Shown here one piece after another: positions 1-15,842 of a stretch of DNA of 64,000 nt. Where the stretch lies: the NCBI GenBank assembly GCA_911728455.2, contig OU452222.1, forward strand, positions 7,896,108-7,960,107, read 5' to 3'. Below the pieces are notes generated by a model. It saw only the letters and a program-made list of their open reading frames with translations. It was not told the origin of the DNA and made no database searches. How positions within the stretch are numbered: position 1 is the first letter of the stretch; every line of letters begins with the position of its first letter. A program made the translations under genes and the position numbers. The DNA comes from Marthasterias glacialis (taxonomy: Eukaryota; Echinodermata; Asteroidea; Forcipulatida; Asteriidae).

Positions 1-1246
1 CATGGAGTGGAGATGATAGCATAACAAAATGGAGAGGGAGGTTTGAGTAAAACTCAAAGTCATCGTCAGGATATTCCGGTATGCCAAGATTCAGAAGGTG
101 CTGAATCCGACCATGATCCCATGAATGATCCAACTGCCACTTTTTCATTCATGATGACCACCTACTAAAGTAGTTCATGGCCACATTCACGGTGCATTTA
201 TTAGACTTTTACTCGATGGAAAAACAAAAATCCTGGTGCTATAATGAGAATCTTTGTTCTCCTGGCTTTGTCAAGTCAAGGTTTCTTTGTGCCACCAGTA
301 CTCTCAAAGACAGATGATTCTGGCAATTCTGAAAAAAAATAATCCTGCCAGGCTTGACAAGAAAAAAATGGATGATTCCCAGCTGCAGCTGGTTCCATTT
401 TTTATTAATGGAGGGGCCACTGGTGTACACGCCCATGTTGAAATGTGGGGGATAATTTGGAAATTTGGGTACTTAATCAAATGTGAGAAAAAGTTGTTGT
501 CAAGGGCAAGGTTCAGGACAAGCGAGCAGCCATAGTAGTGTGCGCAAAAATGTTTTTGAACAATTTGTGAGTTTTTTCTTATTTGTAGCCCTGCTTGCTT
601 AAAAGGTAAAAAGTCCTTTGATGAATCATATTATTTTGTAACTTTTCAATCTTTCCGGGTTATCCTCAAGGCAAATTACAATGTAATGTAGGCTAACATA
701 TTTTTATTTGATTTTATTTTTTCTCCCTACTTTTGTTCTCGTTTTTGAAAAGAGACGGTCGAGGGGGGGAAAAGGAGGCAGACTGTGTGTACCTCCTTAA
801 TTTGTCCAATTGATCTTTGCCTGTTGGAAGAGCATGTACACGTACATTGTTTCAGAATCCCGTATGATAAAAGTTATCTGTAATAGCATGTCCTTTTTAT
901 ATGGAAAGCATACATGTACATTTAACCATACTATGTTTTGTTGGTTTTTGTACGTGCCTGTTTAGCAATGACATGTATAAATGTAATTGATGTATAGGTC
1001 CCTATGGTTTGTTACTTTATGAAAACCATTGCCCTGGCCAACCAATTTTAGTAGGAGCGAACATTTTGAGTGAATATTTCACAAGATGTTTGGAAACAGT
1101 AGAACAGAGTTAATTTTTTTCTAAGCTTGGAGATTTCTGGTTTGTTCTTCCATGTTTTCAAGGTACAGCCATATCAGCAATTTATTTTTAACCTTGTACA
1201 CCTACAAACATTTACCAATCTTGCTGAATTTCTGAACTCTTCACAG
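1..1246 (+). other. PDCD6: intron 1 of the PDCD6-like gene (partial)
   Basis: This stretch precedes the first visible coding exon. It ends in a pyrimidine-containing acceptor, TCTTCACAG at 1238-1246. I could not find the expected N-terminal exon of the family (a short Gly/Pro-rich leader ending near FLWNVFQR), so that exon and the promoter probably lie upstream of the window. The short ORFs here show no recognisable domain. No repeat stands out except AT-rich sequence. Confidence 0.6.
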
Positions 1247-5857
<4,611 letters not shown>

Positions 5858-5937
5858 GGATCGGCTGAAGAATGCAGGAAGAGTGCATCATTTTTTTGTA
5901 TGATGTAACTATATGGTCATATAATTTGTACATATTT

Positions 5938-5943
5938 ATTAAA
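5938..5943 (+). terminator. PDCD6: candidate poly(A) signal ATTAAA of PDCD6
   Basis: ATTAAA lies about 80 bases after the stop codon and is followed by T-rich sequence. It is a common variant signal. No AATAAA is closer. The resulting 3' UTR would be only about 100 bases. Confidence 0.5.
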
Positions 5944-6244
5944 TGTCTTTACCCCTAAACTATTTGGGGCTTATTTTTCTGTTTGCTAAACCAACTTGAC
6001 TCTGAAAGGGGCACGTTTCTTCTCTCTCCTTGGTGCTCAACTTATTATATTCCGCTGTCTCGCTAAAACCTGTTTCCACATACCTTTTATTTTTCTCATA
6101 GGAACTAACCTTTACTTTACACTACTGCCACTGATGGCAACCTCACAAAGTGACTTCTTAGTTTACGAGCTTAAAGAAGGCTTTTCCAGCTGTTATATTT
6201 TGCCCCTCTTCACCCTTTATTCTTTCAATCTCAGTGATGTGACC
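5944..6244. other. intergenic, no gene seen
   Basis: Begins just after the PDCD6 poly(A) signal with a small hairpin (CCCCTAAA/TTTGGGG, about 5952-5968). An open frame of 119 codons crosses into the minisatellite but shows no domain. Confidence 0.5.
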
Positions 6245-7640
6245 ATGTGGCTCTGGGTCAGTGAGTCAATAGGGTCAGTGAGTGGCTTAGGGTCATTGGT
6301 GACTCTGATAGAGTTAATGACTTTGTTAGAGATATTGACTCTCGAGAGTCAATGACTCTCTGATAAAGATATGTATCTCTTAGAGTCATTGACTCTTAGA
6401 GTTATTGACTCTCTGATAGAGTTATTGACTCTCTTAGAGTCATTGACCTCTCTGATAGAGTCATTGATGACTCTGGTAGAGTCATTGACTCTCTGATAGA
6501 GATATTGACTCTCTTAGAGCAATTGACCTCTTTGGTAGAGTCATTGATGACTCTCTGATAGAGTCTATAACTCTCTGATAGAGATATTGACTCTCTTTGA
6601 GCCATTCACCTCTTTGATAGAGTCATTGATGATTCTCTGATAGAGTCTATAACTCTCTGATAGAGTTATTGACTCTCTTAGAGTCATTGACCTCTCTGAT
6701 AGAGTCATTGATGACTCTGGTAGAGTCATTGACTCTCTGATAGAGATATTGACTCTCTTAGAGCAATTGACCTCTTTGGTAGAGTCATTGATGACTCTCT
6801 GATAGAGTCTATAACTCTCTGATAGAGATATTGACTCTCTTTGAGCCATTCACCTCTTTGATAGAGTCATTGATGATTCTCTGATAGAGTCTATAACTCT
6901 CTGATAGAGATATTGACTCTCTTTGAGCCATTCACCTCTTTGATAGAGTCATTGATGACTCTCTGATAGAGTCTATAACTCTCTGATAGAGATATTGACT
7001 CTCTTTGAGCCATTCACCTCTTTGATAGAGTTGTTGATGACTCTCTGATAGAGTCTATAACTCTCTGATAGAGATATTGACTCTCTTAGAGCAATTGACC
7101 TCTTTGATAGAGTCATTGATGACTCTCTGATAGAGTCTATAACTCTCTGATAGAGATATTGACTCTCTTTGAGCCATTCACCTCTTTGATAGAGTTGTTG
7201 ATGACTCTCTGATAGAGTCTATAACTCTCTGATAGAGATATTGACTCTCTTTGAGCCATTCACCTCTTTGATAGAGTTGTTGATGACTCTCTGATAGAGT
7301 CTATAACTCTCTGATAGAGATATTGACTCTCTTTGAGCCATTCACCTCTTTGATAGAGTTGTTGATGACTCTCTGATAGAGTCTATAACTCTCTGATAGA
7401 GATATTGACTCTCTTCGAGCAATTGACCTCTCTGATGGAGCTGTTGATGACTGGCTGATAGATTCAATGACTCTGAGAGGTATTGACTCTCTTGGGGTTA
7501 TTGACTCTATGATGGAGTCATTGATGATTATTTGATAGGGTCAATGACTCTGATAGAGATATTGATTCTCTCAGAGTCATCGATTCTCCGATAGAGTCAT
7601 GGGTGACTCTCTGATTGACTCTCCTAGAGTAATTGGCTCT
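6245..7640. repeat. 82-bp minisatellite array built from GACTCTCTGATAGAG-type subunits
   Basis: A unit containing GACTCTCTGATAGAGTC, ATAACTCTCTGATAGAG, ATATTGACTCTC and a GAGCCATTCACCTCTTTGATA segment recurs with a period of exactly 82 bases (for example GATGACTCTC at 7036, 7118, 7200 and 7282). Flanking copies from about 6245 and to about 7640 are degenerate. The sub-motif is a near palindrome, so single strands would fold readily. Long minus-strand open frames of the type SITLSESYRLYQR are repeat artefacts. Confidence 0.93.
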
Positions 7641-8146
7641 CCTTGGTCTTCACAACTTCAGTTCGCCCATTCAACAATAAATCTGTGTGCAAAGAAGCAT
7701 TACCTAACTACATTGCCAGGTATTGCTCACATTGTGTGAAGCTTTATCTATCGCCATTTCAGCCTTTAACTGTATCACCTTAAAAACTTATCTCAGTCGT
7801 TTCTTTTGCTAAGAATAATAAACACATGTTGATTACAAGTTTGCACCATTCCAAGATAAACATTGGATTCAACAGAAGGAGTTACACTCATAAAACAACT
7901 TTTTTAAACAAAATTATTGTTCAACTTATGAGAATGTAAAAGTGTGAAGAAGTATTGATAATTTCCTCTATGGACGCTCTATGTGTTGCGTATTTTTTTT
8001 AACTGTTTCTTGAAAATGAACAATAATACTATTAAGTACTGTTAATATTAATAATTAAAACTAATACTTTTCATACTGAACTCGCAGATTAATTATGTAC
8101 CATTGTCAAGCTCATACCGCAAACTTCATGAAACTGTCAAATTTAT
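7641..8146. other. intergenic, nothing recognised
   Basis: AT-rich sequence between the minisatellite and the next inverted-repeat element. No ORF with a recognisable domain and no RNA gene seen. Confidence 0.4.
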
Positions 8147-8392
8147 AGATGGGTTGCACATGACGTCAACAATAGGAAAAATAATCTATCTTTGATGACA
8201 ATGACTGCACATTTTCGAGCACACATCTTTGTGTTACGTGTAAATACTGCGTGCGGCACATGTGGGTTTAATAAACTCCTTCCGTGATTGGTTGGTAAGC
8301 AACTCAAGCTGCATTGAAATTTATAGAGCTTGACGCGGCTACAGGCCAAAACAGAAATTGTCATCAAAGATGGCGTCTCTTGCAACCCATCT
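8147..8392. mobile_element. 246-bp MITE-like element with AGATGGGTTGCA ends
   Basis: The left end AGATGGGTTGCA (8147-8158) is mirrored by TGCAACCCATCT at 8381-8392. Further in, CTTTGATGACAAT pairs with ATTGTCATCAAAG. A TGACGTCA occurs just inside the left end. The 80-codon minus-strand ORF across it is explained by the repeat. Confidence 0.75.
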
Positions 8393-9619
8393 GATGTTGA
8401 AGAGCTCCTGCAGTATGTGCTTTAGTTCCACTTACTAGATATATATTTAATCAGGTAATGAAACTCATAATAAACTGCTGCAAATTGTTTTAAATATTAT
8501 ACTGTATGGAATAGAACAAATCAAAACCTGACTTTGCTGATGGGTCATTCATTGTATAAAATTGTGAAAATTTGAAAGTGCTCCACTCAATTGCTGTTTA
8601 TATTTCTTTAAACAATCCTCTATGGGTTTACATCAGACTGACCTCTATATCCGTGCATTTGTAGAGCATTGATGAAGCAGATGATGCGATGAATGCACAT
8701 AACATTCATAATAGGGATCATTTTAAACTCGGGAAAGAAAACCACGCCTACCATACACGCAAGGATGACCTTGTTTAAGTACAAATTGGCATTTCATCGC
8801 TACCAGCCATGGAGAAACCCCTTGTGATGGGATGGGTAACCTCAAAAAGACTTGTTGCTGGTGGGCAGTTTACAGGCTATTGCAGATGGTCAAATCCTAG
8901 ATGCAAACCAGATATAAGTGGACCTCTGAAAATATTAAAATAATTAAGTCATTTTGTTGTAAGTGGTGTAGAGGTACAGAGCAATGTAAGGGGCATTTTT
9001 TAGTGATTTGCAATACTCTTCATCAACTTCATATATTAATTTTAATCCTATATTAAACCAAAGGAGGTAAAAGTATGATGGCTATCTGAACGAACTGGTC
9101 ACCTCTTTCCGGGTTCAAGTGATCCCCATAATGAATGTAATCATTTGCTATATCAATGCTCTAGAAATGCAAGCACATGGAGGATGCCAATGTAAGCTGT
9201 TATCTACAGCCTATGATCGTATCAAATCATTGCTCTCAAATTATATCAATTTATTAAGTGCATGTACAAGTTTAGCAGATTCAGCCAGAAGTGTAATTAA
9301 TTTTAAGGTGGATGAGTTGTCTATTCTACATTTCAGGTTGTTTGAGGATTGTTTACAAAATGTATGAACTAAATCTGATAACGATCAGACAAGCTGGTTG
9401 TAAAAGTTGTTGCTTGTCTTTTGCTTTGTGGGTGTTTATTGCTTGGTGCAGGATTAACAGTCTACCTTGTTGAAAGGGTTAAATGTACAGTTTGTACATG
9501 TAAATGTACATGTAAGTAGGCCAATTAAAAGGCTAATAAACTCTGCTTTTAGCCAAACATTATTGTAAAAAGTCTGAGTAGCCTGAAGACACTTGCTGTA
9601 TGTGAAGTCAGGTTGGCGT
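8393..9619. other. intergenic, nothing recognised
   Basis: AT-rich. The ORF at 9119-9367 has no domain I recognise and no exon-like borders. Confidence 0.4.
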
Positions 9620-9889
9620 AGGTGGTGGTGGTGGTGGTGGTGGCGGTGGTAGGGTTGGCGCAGTGGTATCCTTCCTCACCTTCCACCTTTAGGACCCCAT
9701 TTCGAATCCCACCGGGGGCACTATGTGGATACCCTACCTGGTTGCGTGAGTTTTCCCTGGAATATTTCTCTGGGGTTTTCCCTCCACATCTAAACTGAAA
9801 CTGTCTTCTCTCCATGGGGTTCTTGGCCTAAGTTCGCTTTTCTGAGAATCCTTGGCTTCACAACCAGAATTAATAAATGAAATGAAAAG
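9620..9889 (+). mobile_element. (GGT)n followed by a tRNA-derived SINE
   Basis: A short GGT run (9620-9650) abuts a tRNA-like head. A perfect box A, TGGCGCAGTGG, lies at 9656-9666 and a box-B-like TTTCGAATCCC at 9700-9710. The body follows (TGCGTGAGTTTTCCCTGGAA, then TCTCTGGGGTTTTCC) and it ends in the short repeat tail AATAAATGAAATGAAA near 9889. Length and structure fit a full-length SINE in + orientation. Confidence 0.8.
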
Positions 9890-12225
9890 TAAAAAGATAA
9901 ATTTAAGTTTATAACTTTACCAAAAAGATTATGGTGTTGACGTGTTCAACAAAGCAAAAAACCTATTTCATGAAGAGTCCAAAAGCCAAACTAAATTTTC
10001 TCACGAACATAATCCAGCCTCATTGATAACAAATAGTCAAATCCTTGAGAAGTGTCCCACATCTTCAAAAATCCAATAGATTGAAGGGGTGTTTTGGATG
10101 TTTTCACCACTGGACCCGTAGTGTCGCCCCTGTCAAACACCTGGATATGGAATGATTGGTCTCTCCTTGCTGGTGGGGGTGGGGAATGGGGCACTCGTAT
10201 GTATCTAGACATTACCCAGATATAATATTAAACTAACCTTTCATGTGGTCACATTTTTGGGGAGCCCCAAAAATATGACGAAAAGTCAATACATGTAGGT
10301 TTATATTTCAATTTCGATTCTGATAATTTGGGTTTATCATAAATATCAATGTTGTGGGGATATATCTTATCTCAATTGTGAGGCATGGGCCCATGAAATT
10401 GCCAAAAACTCACCGATGCAATAAAGGGGAGTGAAAGAAGTGGCCAGGGCTAATTTGTTAAAGGAGTCTAAAAGATTTGACTGCAAGCATGTTAGTGTGT
10501 TCAGTACACCCATAGAGGATTTTTTATTTACCTATTTTTGTATATCAAAATATGTGTCGACCCTAGGTGAGTTGGCATGGATCCCGTTTTTTGTTTTTAC
10601 ACTATTGTTCAGGAACATTGGAAGCTAAAACACTGCGACCTTGACCTACTCAACTCTATTAAAGTAGTTTGTTAAAGTTGTTCTGTCCTCTAACTTATAT
10701 TACTTAATATCTTAATAAAAAATATTATGTAGTAGGCTTACAACATTTGCCCATTCAGTCTTTACATATAAAAACACTGCCTTATTTCAATATCATAATC
10801 TCTTTTTTTTAATAGTCTGGATTTCCAGTTTTACTTTATAGTTATTTTTACCAAAATAGCAACCAACTCGACAATAATGCAATATGGAAACAATTTTGCT
10901 GTGAAAAGGGTCAGTTGAAGTATGAATAAACATTTCTTTTTTTCATATTGTTTTATGTATTTGTTATTTTTGTTTTGTAAAAGGTAAAATCCAGTGGATT
11001 TTGAGTTTTTCAGATGATGGGAAGTTCTTGTGTCTCACTTGACTCAAGTCAAAGTGAACTTTGAGATTATATAAAAATTTCTTTCATATATGAAAGAAAT
11101 TTTTCATAACTTCATTCTAATCCCATTGTTTAAGAGAATGAATCCTCAACCTAAAGTTAATTGCAATTTAAGGAAATTAGAAAAGTATGTAAAACCATTG
11201 CATGTGTTTATGGATGTTGCCCTCACAAACAGTTAACAGTTTTTAATGGAAGCACTTCCGTGTAATTGTTCAGGTGAATAGTGCTTGTGAAGTTTTCAAA
11301 GTATATTTGTCAACGATGCTTTCATATTAATTTGCACCTATTGATCAGTGATGTCCTTTTTATTACAAACATTGGAACTGTTCAGTCAAAGCTATTTGAT
11401 TGAATATACCTTTTATTGCATAATGTATTTTTGTATTCAGTGTTTATCAAAGGAAAATAGGGGTCTTTATTAAAAAAAACAAAATGATTGTTGACAAATT
11501 CAAACACGCCTTAGAAAGTCTTTGAAATAATATATAAGTAGGCCTATATAAAAGTTACAAAATGAATCTGTTTGGGTTCTGTTTGTTAATTTATTGTTTT
11601 GGGGATTGTGTTTTGGCTTCAAAGAACAGGATCAGGGAAAAGTATGTTTTCATACCCCAAAACTTTGATTGGAAACTCAAACCTTAGACCCACACCCATG
11701 CATTGTTCAGTCAGGTTGATATTTGAGTATGTTCATGTACCATTGTTCATGTTCTGAAACAAAATTTACTATGATTTGGTCAACACTTGAGCAAACAGTG
11801 AAAAGGCATAATTTGTCAATCATTCTGAAAGTCTGCTTTCAAGTTGTATTAAAATAAATATTATCCAAAGTGAGGAACTCTTATCCACGTGTTTTTCACA
11901 ATATATTTGACAGACATTTAAAACTGATGGTTGGGCCTAAGTGTCATCAAAGTGTACAACTCAAAACCATGGTAGGCATGTCCCTTTAATAACATGTTAC
12001 TGGTCATGTGACTCCCCACGTGAGAATTTAATACACAACTGCCATGTTTCATAGAATAGGCCTCGGCACATTTTCCGTTTTTTGTTTTCTCCCTATGATC
12101 GTTTGCAACTGCCATTACGACGAATATAACCCAATTGAATATCGCCCGTGTGTTTCTGCTGTTTATTGGCACTCACGATTCCCCGAAGTATAAAAACCAC
12201 TTTGAAAAGCACTGAATAAAACTCG
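9890..12225. other. intergenic, no gene recognised
   Basis: AT-rich. It contains a perfect 32-bp palindrome (listed separately) and several short ORFs (for example 9991-10212 minus and 11918-12172 minus) without recognisable domains. Confidence 0.4.
11073..11104. repeat. perfect 32-bp palindrome
   Basis: The half AAAAATTTCTTTCATA is followed by its exact reverse complement with no spacer. The match stops immediately outside on both sides. AT-rich perfect palindromes of this length can extrude as cruciforms. Confidence 0.85.
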
Positions 12226-12503
12226 AGCCCTTTTCACACTACAGAACCAATTCCAAGGAAATAAAACTCCGGGAAATTCTTGGGGATTTCACACTCGATG
12301 CAGTATTCCTGGGAAGAATGAACACTCGGTATGCTAACGCCGGGGTTAATTTCGCTCAACCCTACTCCCAAACAGGGGTAGATATTTCCCAGGAAATGGC
12401 TTTTTCCCAGGAGTTTGCAAGGGTTTACAATTTACGTGTTGAAAAGGCTAACCAACTTTTTTTCGGGACTTTCGTGGGAAATGTATCTAGTATGAAAGGG
12501 GCT
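12226..12503. mobile_element. 278-bp MITE-like element
   Basis: The left end AGCCCTTTTCACACTA and the reverse complement of the right end, AGCCCCTTTCATACTA, match at all but two of 16 positions. The interior has paired GGGAAAT / ATTTCCC motifs. The 71-codon ORF inside is a by-product. Confidence 0.7.
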
Positions 12504-14008
12504 AAAACTGTCGTAATTAAATTACAGATTTAAGAAAACTGAACAAAATATTAAACTGTAACTTTGAAGTGTATATATTTTGAATACATTTCAGGGAATG
12601 TGTAACTTGAAATCCTGTGAAGCAACAAGACTTGGTTTTTATCGCTTAAGGCCTACAAACACAATCAGTGATCCACCCACCATGACAATCCGGATTAACA
12701 TTCTTCCCCATCACCAATAGACTGATAAGCTTCAGGGTGTGTATCTGAAGAACGTTCGTCAAATAATTAATGGGATTATATTGGCATTGTTTACTTTAAC
12801 TATATTGAGGGGGTTCGTTTGTCTTTATGCGTTTTAAGAATGCAAATGGAGCCGCTCAACTAATTCATGGATCAAACAGTATTCCATGGTCCGACCATTT
12901 TTCAAAATATTTTTATGTAGAATCACATTTAGCCTACTTTGACTCTCCGTTATTAATTTTAAGGCATAGCATCACTGTGGCGGAATCAAAAAAGTTGGTT
13001 GAAACTAACTGGCACTGAGTAGGCCTGGGTTCTGTTTATAGGCCTATATTTACATCATAAATATCGGTTCATAGAAGATGAGGTACTCTAACTCATAAAC
13101 ATAGTGGGCGTGTTAATCAGATCATCTTTAGCAAATAGATATTAGCCTACTGACATCCGCTTGCTGTGGACGGTCTGATTAAGACCAAACATAGTCGTTA
13201 GGTTCGCTTGAAGTGTATTGACAGTGCCTGGTCAATTTCCAATTATTGTAAACGGCATAGACCTTATGGGGCCTACTTAAAAAGTTTTAAAAAGTAATTC
13301 ACAGTGACGTCTTTGATAGAGCATCATAAAATATGTTAATGACGTGATAGTAAAAGAAAATTGTTGAATAGGCCTACCAAAATGTGGGCTCTGTTTTTAT
13401 CAATTTCTAGAGTAAGACACTTGTGTTGAAGGATTTTATGGAACGAGAGGTGGAAATGCCAACTTTGCCATAATTTATTATTTTTACAGAAGCTGCAGTG
13501 ACGTGGAATTATCGAGGCCTCCAATGCCAGATCAGTTCTTTCATGACGATTAATAATTGTTTCGCCCAGAAAAAAAACTCTCTCTGATTGGATAGGAATG
13601 TAATTAATTTATTCAAGGCCCTACCTCCACAGTGATGAAGTTGCGTCAACTCAGATAGTTTGTAATCATTTTTTATCCGAAATTTTGAATCTTCAGTTTG
13701 GAAAAATAATTTTAGAAATCAATGCATTTTATGAAAAAAGGGGTGCACTTTCATATTTCCTATAAATTATTAGAAATAGCCCACATCCAGTGTGAAGAAT
13801 GCGTAAACATGTGATTTGGACGTAAACAGTATCACTCCGCGGCCGCGCCATTATTATGCATTTGTACACGTTCTGGTGCATTTAGGTCACGTTGGACCAG
13901 CTAACATTAACAGGTGTTGAATGCAGAACCAATTCCACGCTAGAATGTTTACGCCTTGACACCTTTTTGATTTGGACATGCTTCAATTCACTTCTTCATT
14001 CATAAAAT
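12504..14008. promoter_or_regulatory. upstream region and 5' UTR of the Ajuba-family gene
   Basis: No other gene seen. A small GC-rich patch near 13838-13852 includes GCGGCCGC followed by CGCCATTATT, which weakly resembles a YY1-type start-proximal site. An in-frame TAA at 14003-14005 sits two codons before the ATG. No convincing TATA box. The start of transcription cannot be fixed from sequence. Confidence 0.4.
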
Positions 14009-15842
14009 ATGGAAGATTCTTCATGGCGATACAAGATTTACAATGAGATTTTAGAGGCTCAAGGACAGCAAGACAATATAAGTCATTCAGAAGAGGAGAG
14101 GTGGCTCGGAGAGTGGGAAACGACGTCGAAACCAAAACCATATCACTCACAAAAACTTTGTGAAAATAATGCAAGTTCGTACTCGGATTTTAATGAAGAT
14201 TCTGGTCTTTCTTCCGGAGCAGGTTTGTCTCAGAATGATAGGAGGGATTACATCGATTATGGTGGAGCTCCAGGTTTGAACATTGAGAGTGTGAATCGTG
14301 GATATATGGGACAAAATCTACACGGGAATGACCCATATCCTTTGGATCGCCAAGGTAACCAGCACGACGCACCTCCGTACAGCGCAGCGTATCACCCCGT
14401 AAACCCCCGACCAAATCAGGAACAAACACACGATCTTTACGCAGATGACGGATATATCCAATATGTACATGACCACCATCACTCTGGGAAAGATTTGAAA
14501 GCAAACCCTTGGAATGACAGTGAAGAATCTGCCAATTCTACCTCAAAATCCAGCTTCGCGCCATACGGAGACGGATCCAAATACGGCAACGAGAGGTCAA
14601 ACACCGCAGCCAATCCCCAAGCCGACCGCAGATGGCACACGGGTTCAGAGGGTACAGCACGGATGCCACTGCCATTAGTCACTGGTGGTAGTAGCAGTAG
14701 TGGTGGTAAGTCAGACAGCTACAAAGACAGTCATCGAAACACTAACAGTGATTCGTTCTCTTTGAAAGAGTCTCAATATTTATCAGGAATAAGACAGGAT
14801 AACCACGAGTCATCAGCAGAGAAATACAACGAGTACGAGTACATACACGAGGCATACACCGGCGAGGAGGATCGAAGGGGAAACGGGCCAGAATTGCCGG
14901 GGAATAATTGCAGGCATTCCTCGGCGGCAGTCGGGGAGGGAAATCCTCGCACAGGAAGGAAGGGAAACCATCAACACAGTGCACGTCATTCACAAAACAA
15001 ACCAAGATCACCTGAAGTACGTTATGGTCCAGAGACTCAACAAGATCTTCAACTTCAAGAACAACATGCTGCATCAAGGCATTTTGACAATTTGTCAGAA
15101 TCTTTAAATTTAAAGGCATCTGACAGACAATCTGCATTTCAACCTCTGCATGAGAATAAGCTTTCTTCATCGAGAAGACACTCTGGTTCTGGTTCAAATC
15201 GTTCGTCCATTACCAGCAGCAGCTCAGCTGATACCAGCTCTGGTCATTCCCAAGATCGGGACTGGACAAGAAGACAGAGTAACAGGAAAAGTAAATCCGA
15301 AGAGTACAGAAATCCCAGTTCAAGTAGGCAACATAATCCCGACAACCAAGATTGGTACAGACTCGTAGAAAAAGCTGAAAGAGCCAGACCAGGGGAGAGT
15401 CCATCAAAAACTAGCTACAGATCATCGTCATCAGAAAAGTCTCCATCTGTAGATTCAGGATACTATTCTCAGGAAACTAAAGCTTACAACACTAAAGCTT
15501 ACAAAATGAATGTGGAAACGGCACCCCTACCCCATCTAAAGAGCCAAGAGACAACACATAGTACAACAAAACCTGGCCATAAAAATAGTGGGAACATGAA
15601 ACAAACTGGGACAGCTGCAGTGACAAAGGGTTATGCATCAGCCCCTGTCTCAAATGCAACCAAAACCTCAAGAGTGTCTCCTGAAGTTACGTCAGTGCCC
15701 TTGCCTAAGAAGAATCCCCTCTTGAGGTACGATGTGGTTCCACCTAAAGCACATGGCCCCTCAGAAGCAGAACGTAAGTTGGAAGAGCTTACTCGTCAAC
15801 TAGAGATTGAACTTGCAGAGAATCCAGATGGAGAGGAGTTTG
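14009..15842 (+). CDS. AJUBA: Ajuba-family exon 1 (start codon, pre-LIM region)
   Basis: One long exon encodes 611 residues plus one base: [19 protein letters not shown] at the start, then a low-complexity region rich in Ser, Asn, Gln, His and Tyr. It ends ...GEEF G|GTGAGT. The frame stays open to 15898, but the donor at 15843 is consensus and the next exon continues LIM1. Several antisense ORFs over this exon (for example 14742-15197) are shadows of its codon usage. Confidence 0.93.

Noticed and set aside
6402..6849. Minus-strand ORFs with SITLSESYRLYQR repeats
   Set aside because: Direct reading of the 82-bp minisatellite; no non-repeat coding sequence.
14190..15407. Several antisense ORFs over Ajuba exon 1
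   Set aside because: They are shadows of a Ser/Asn/Gln-rich coding exon.
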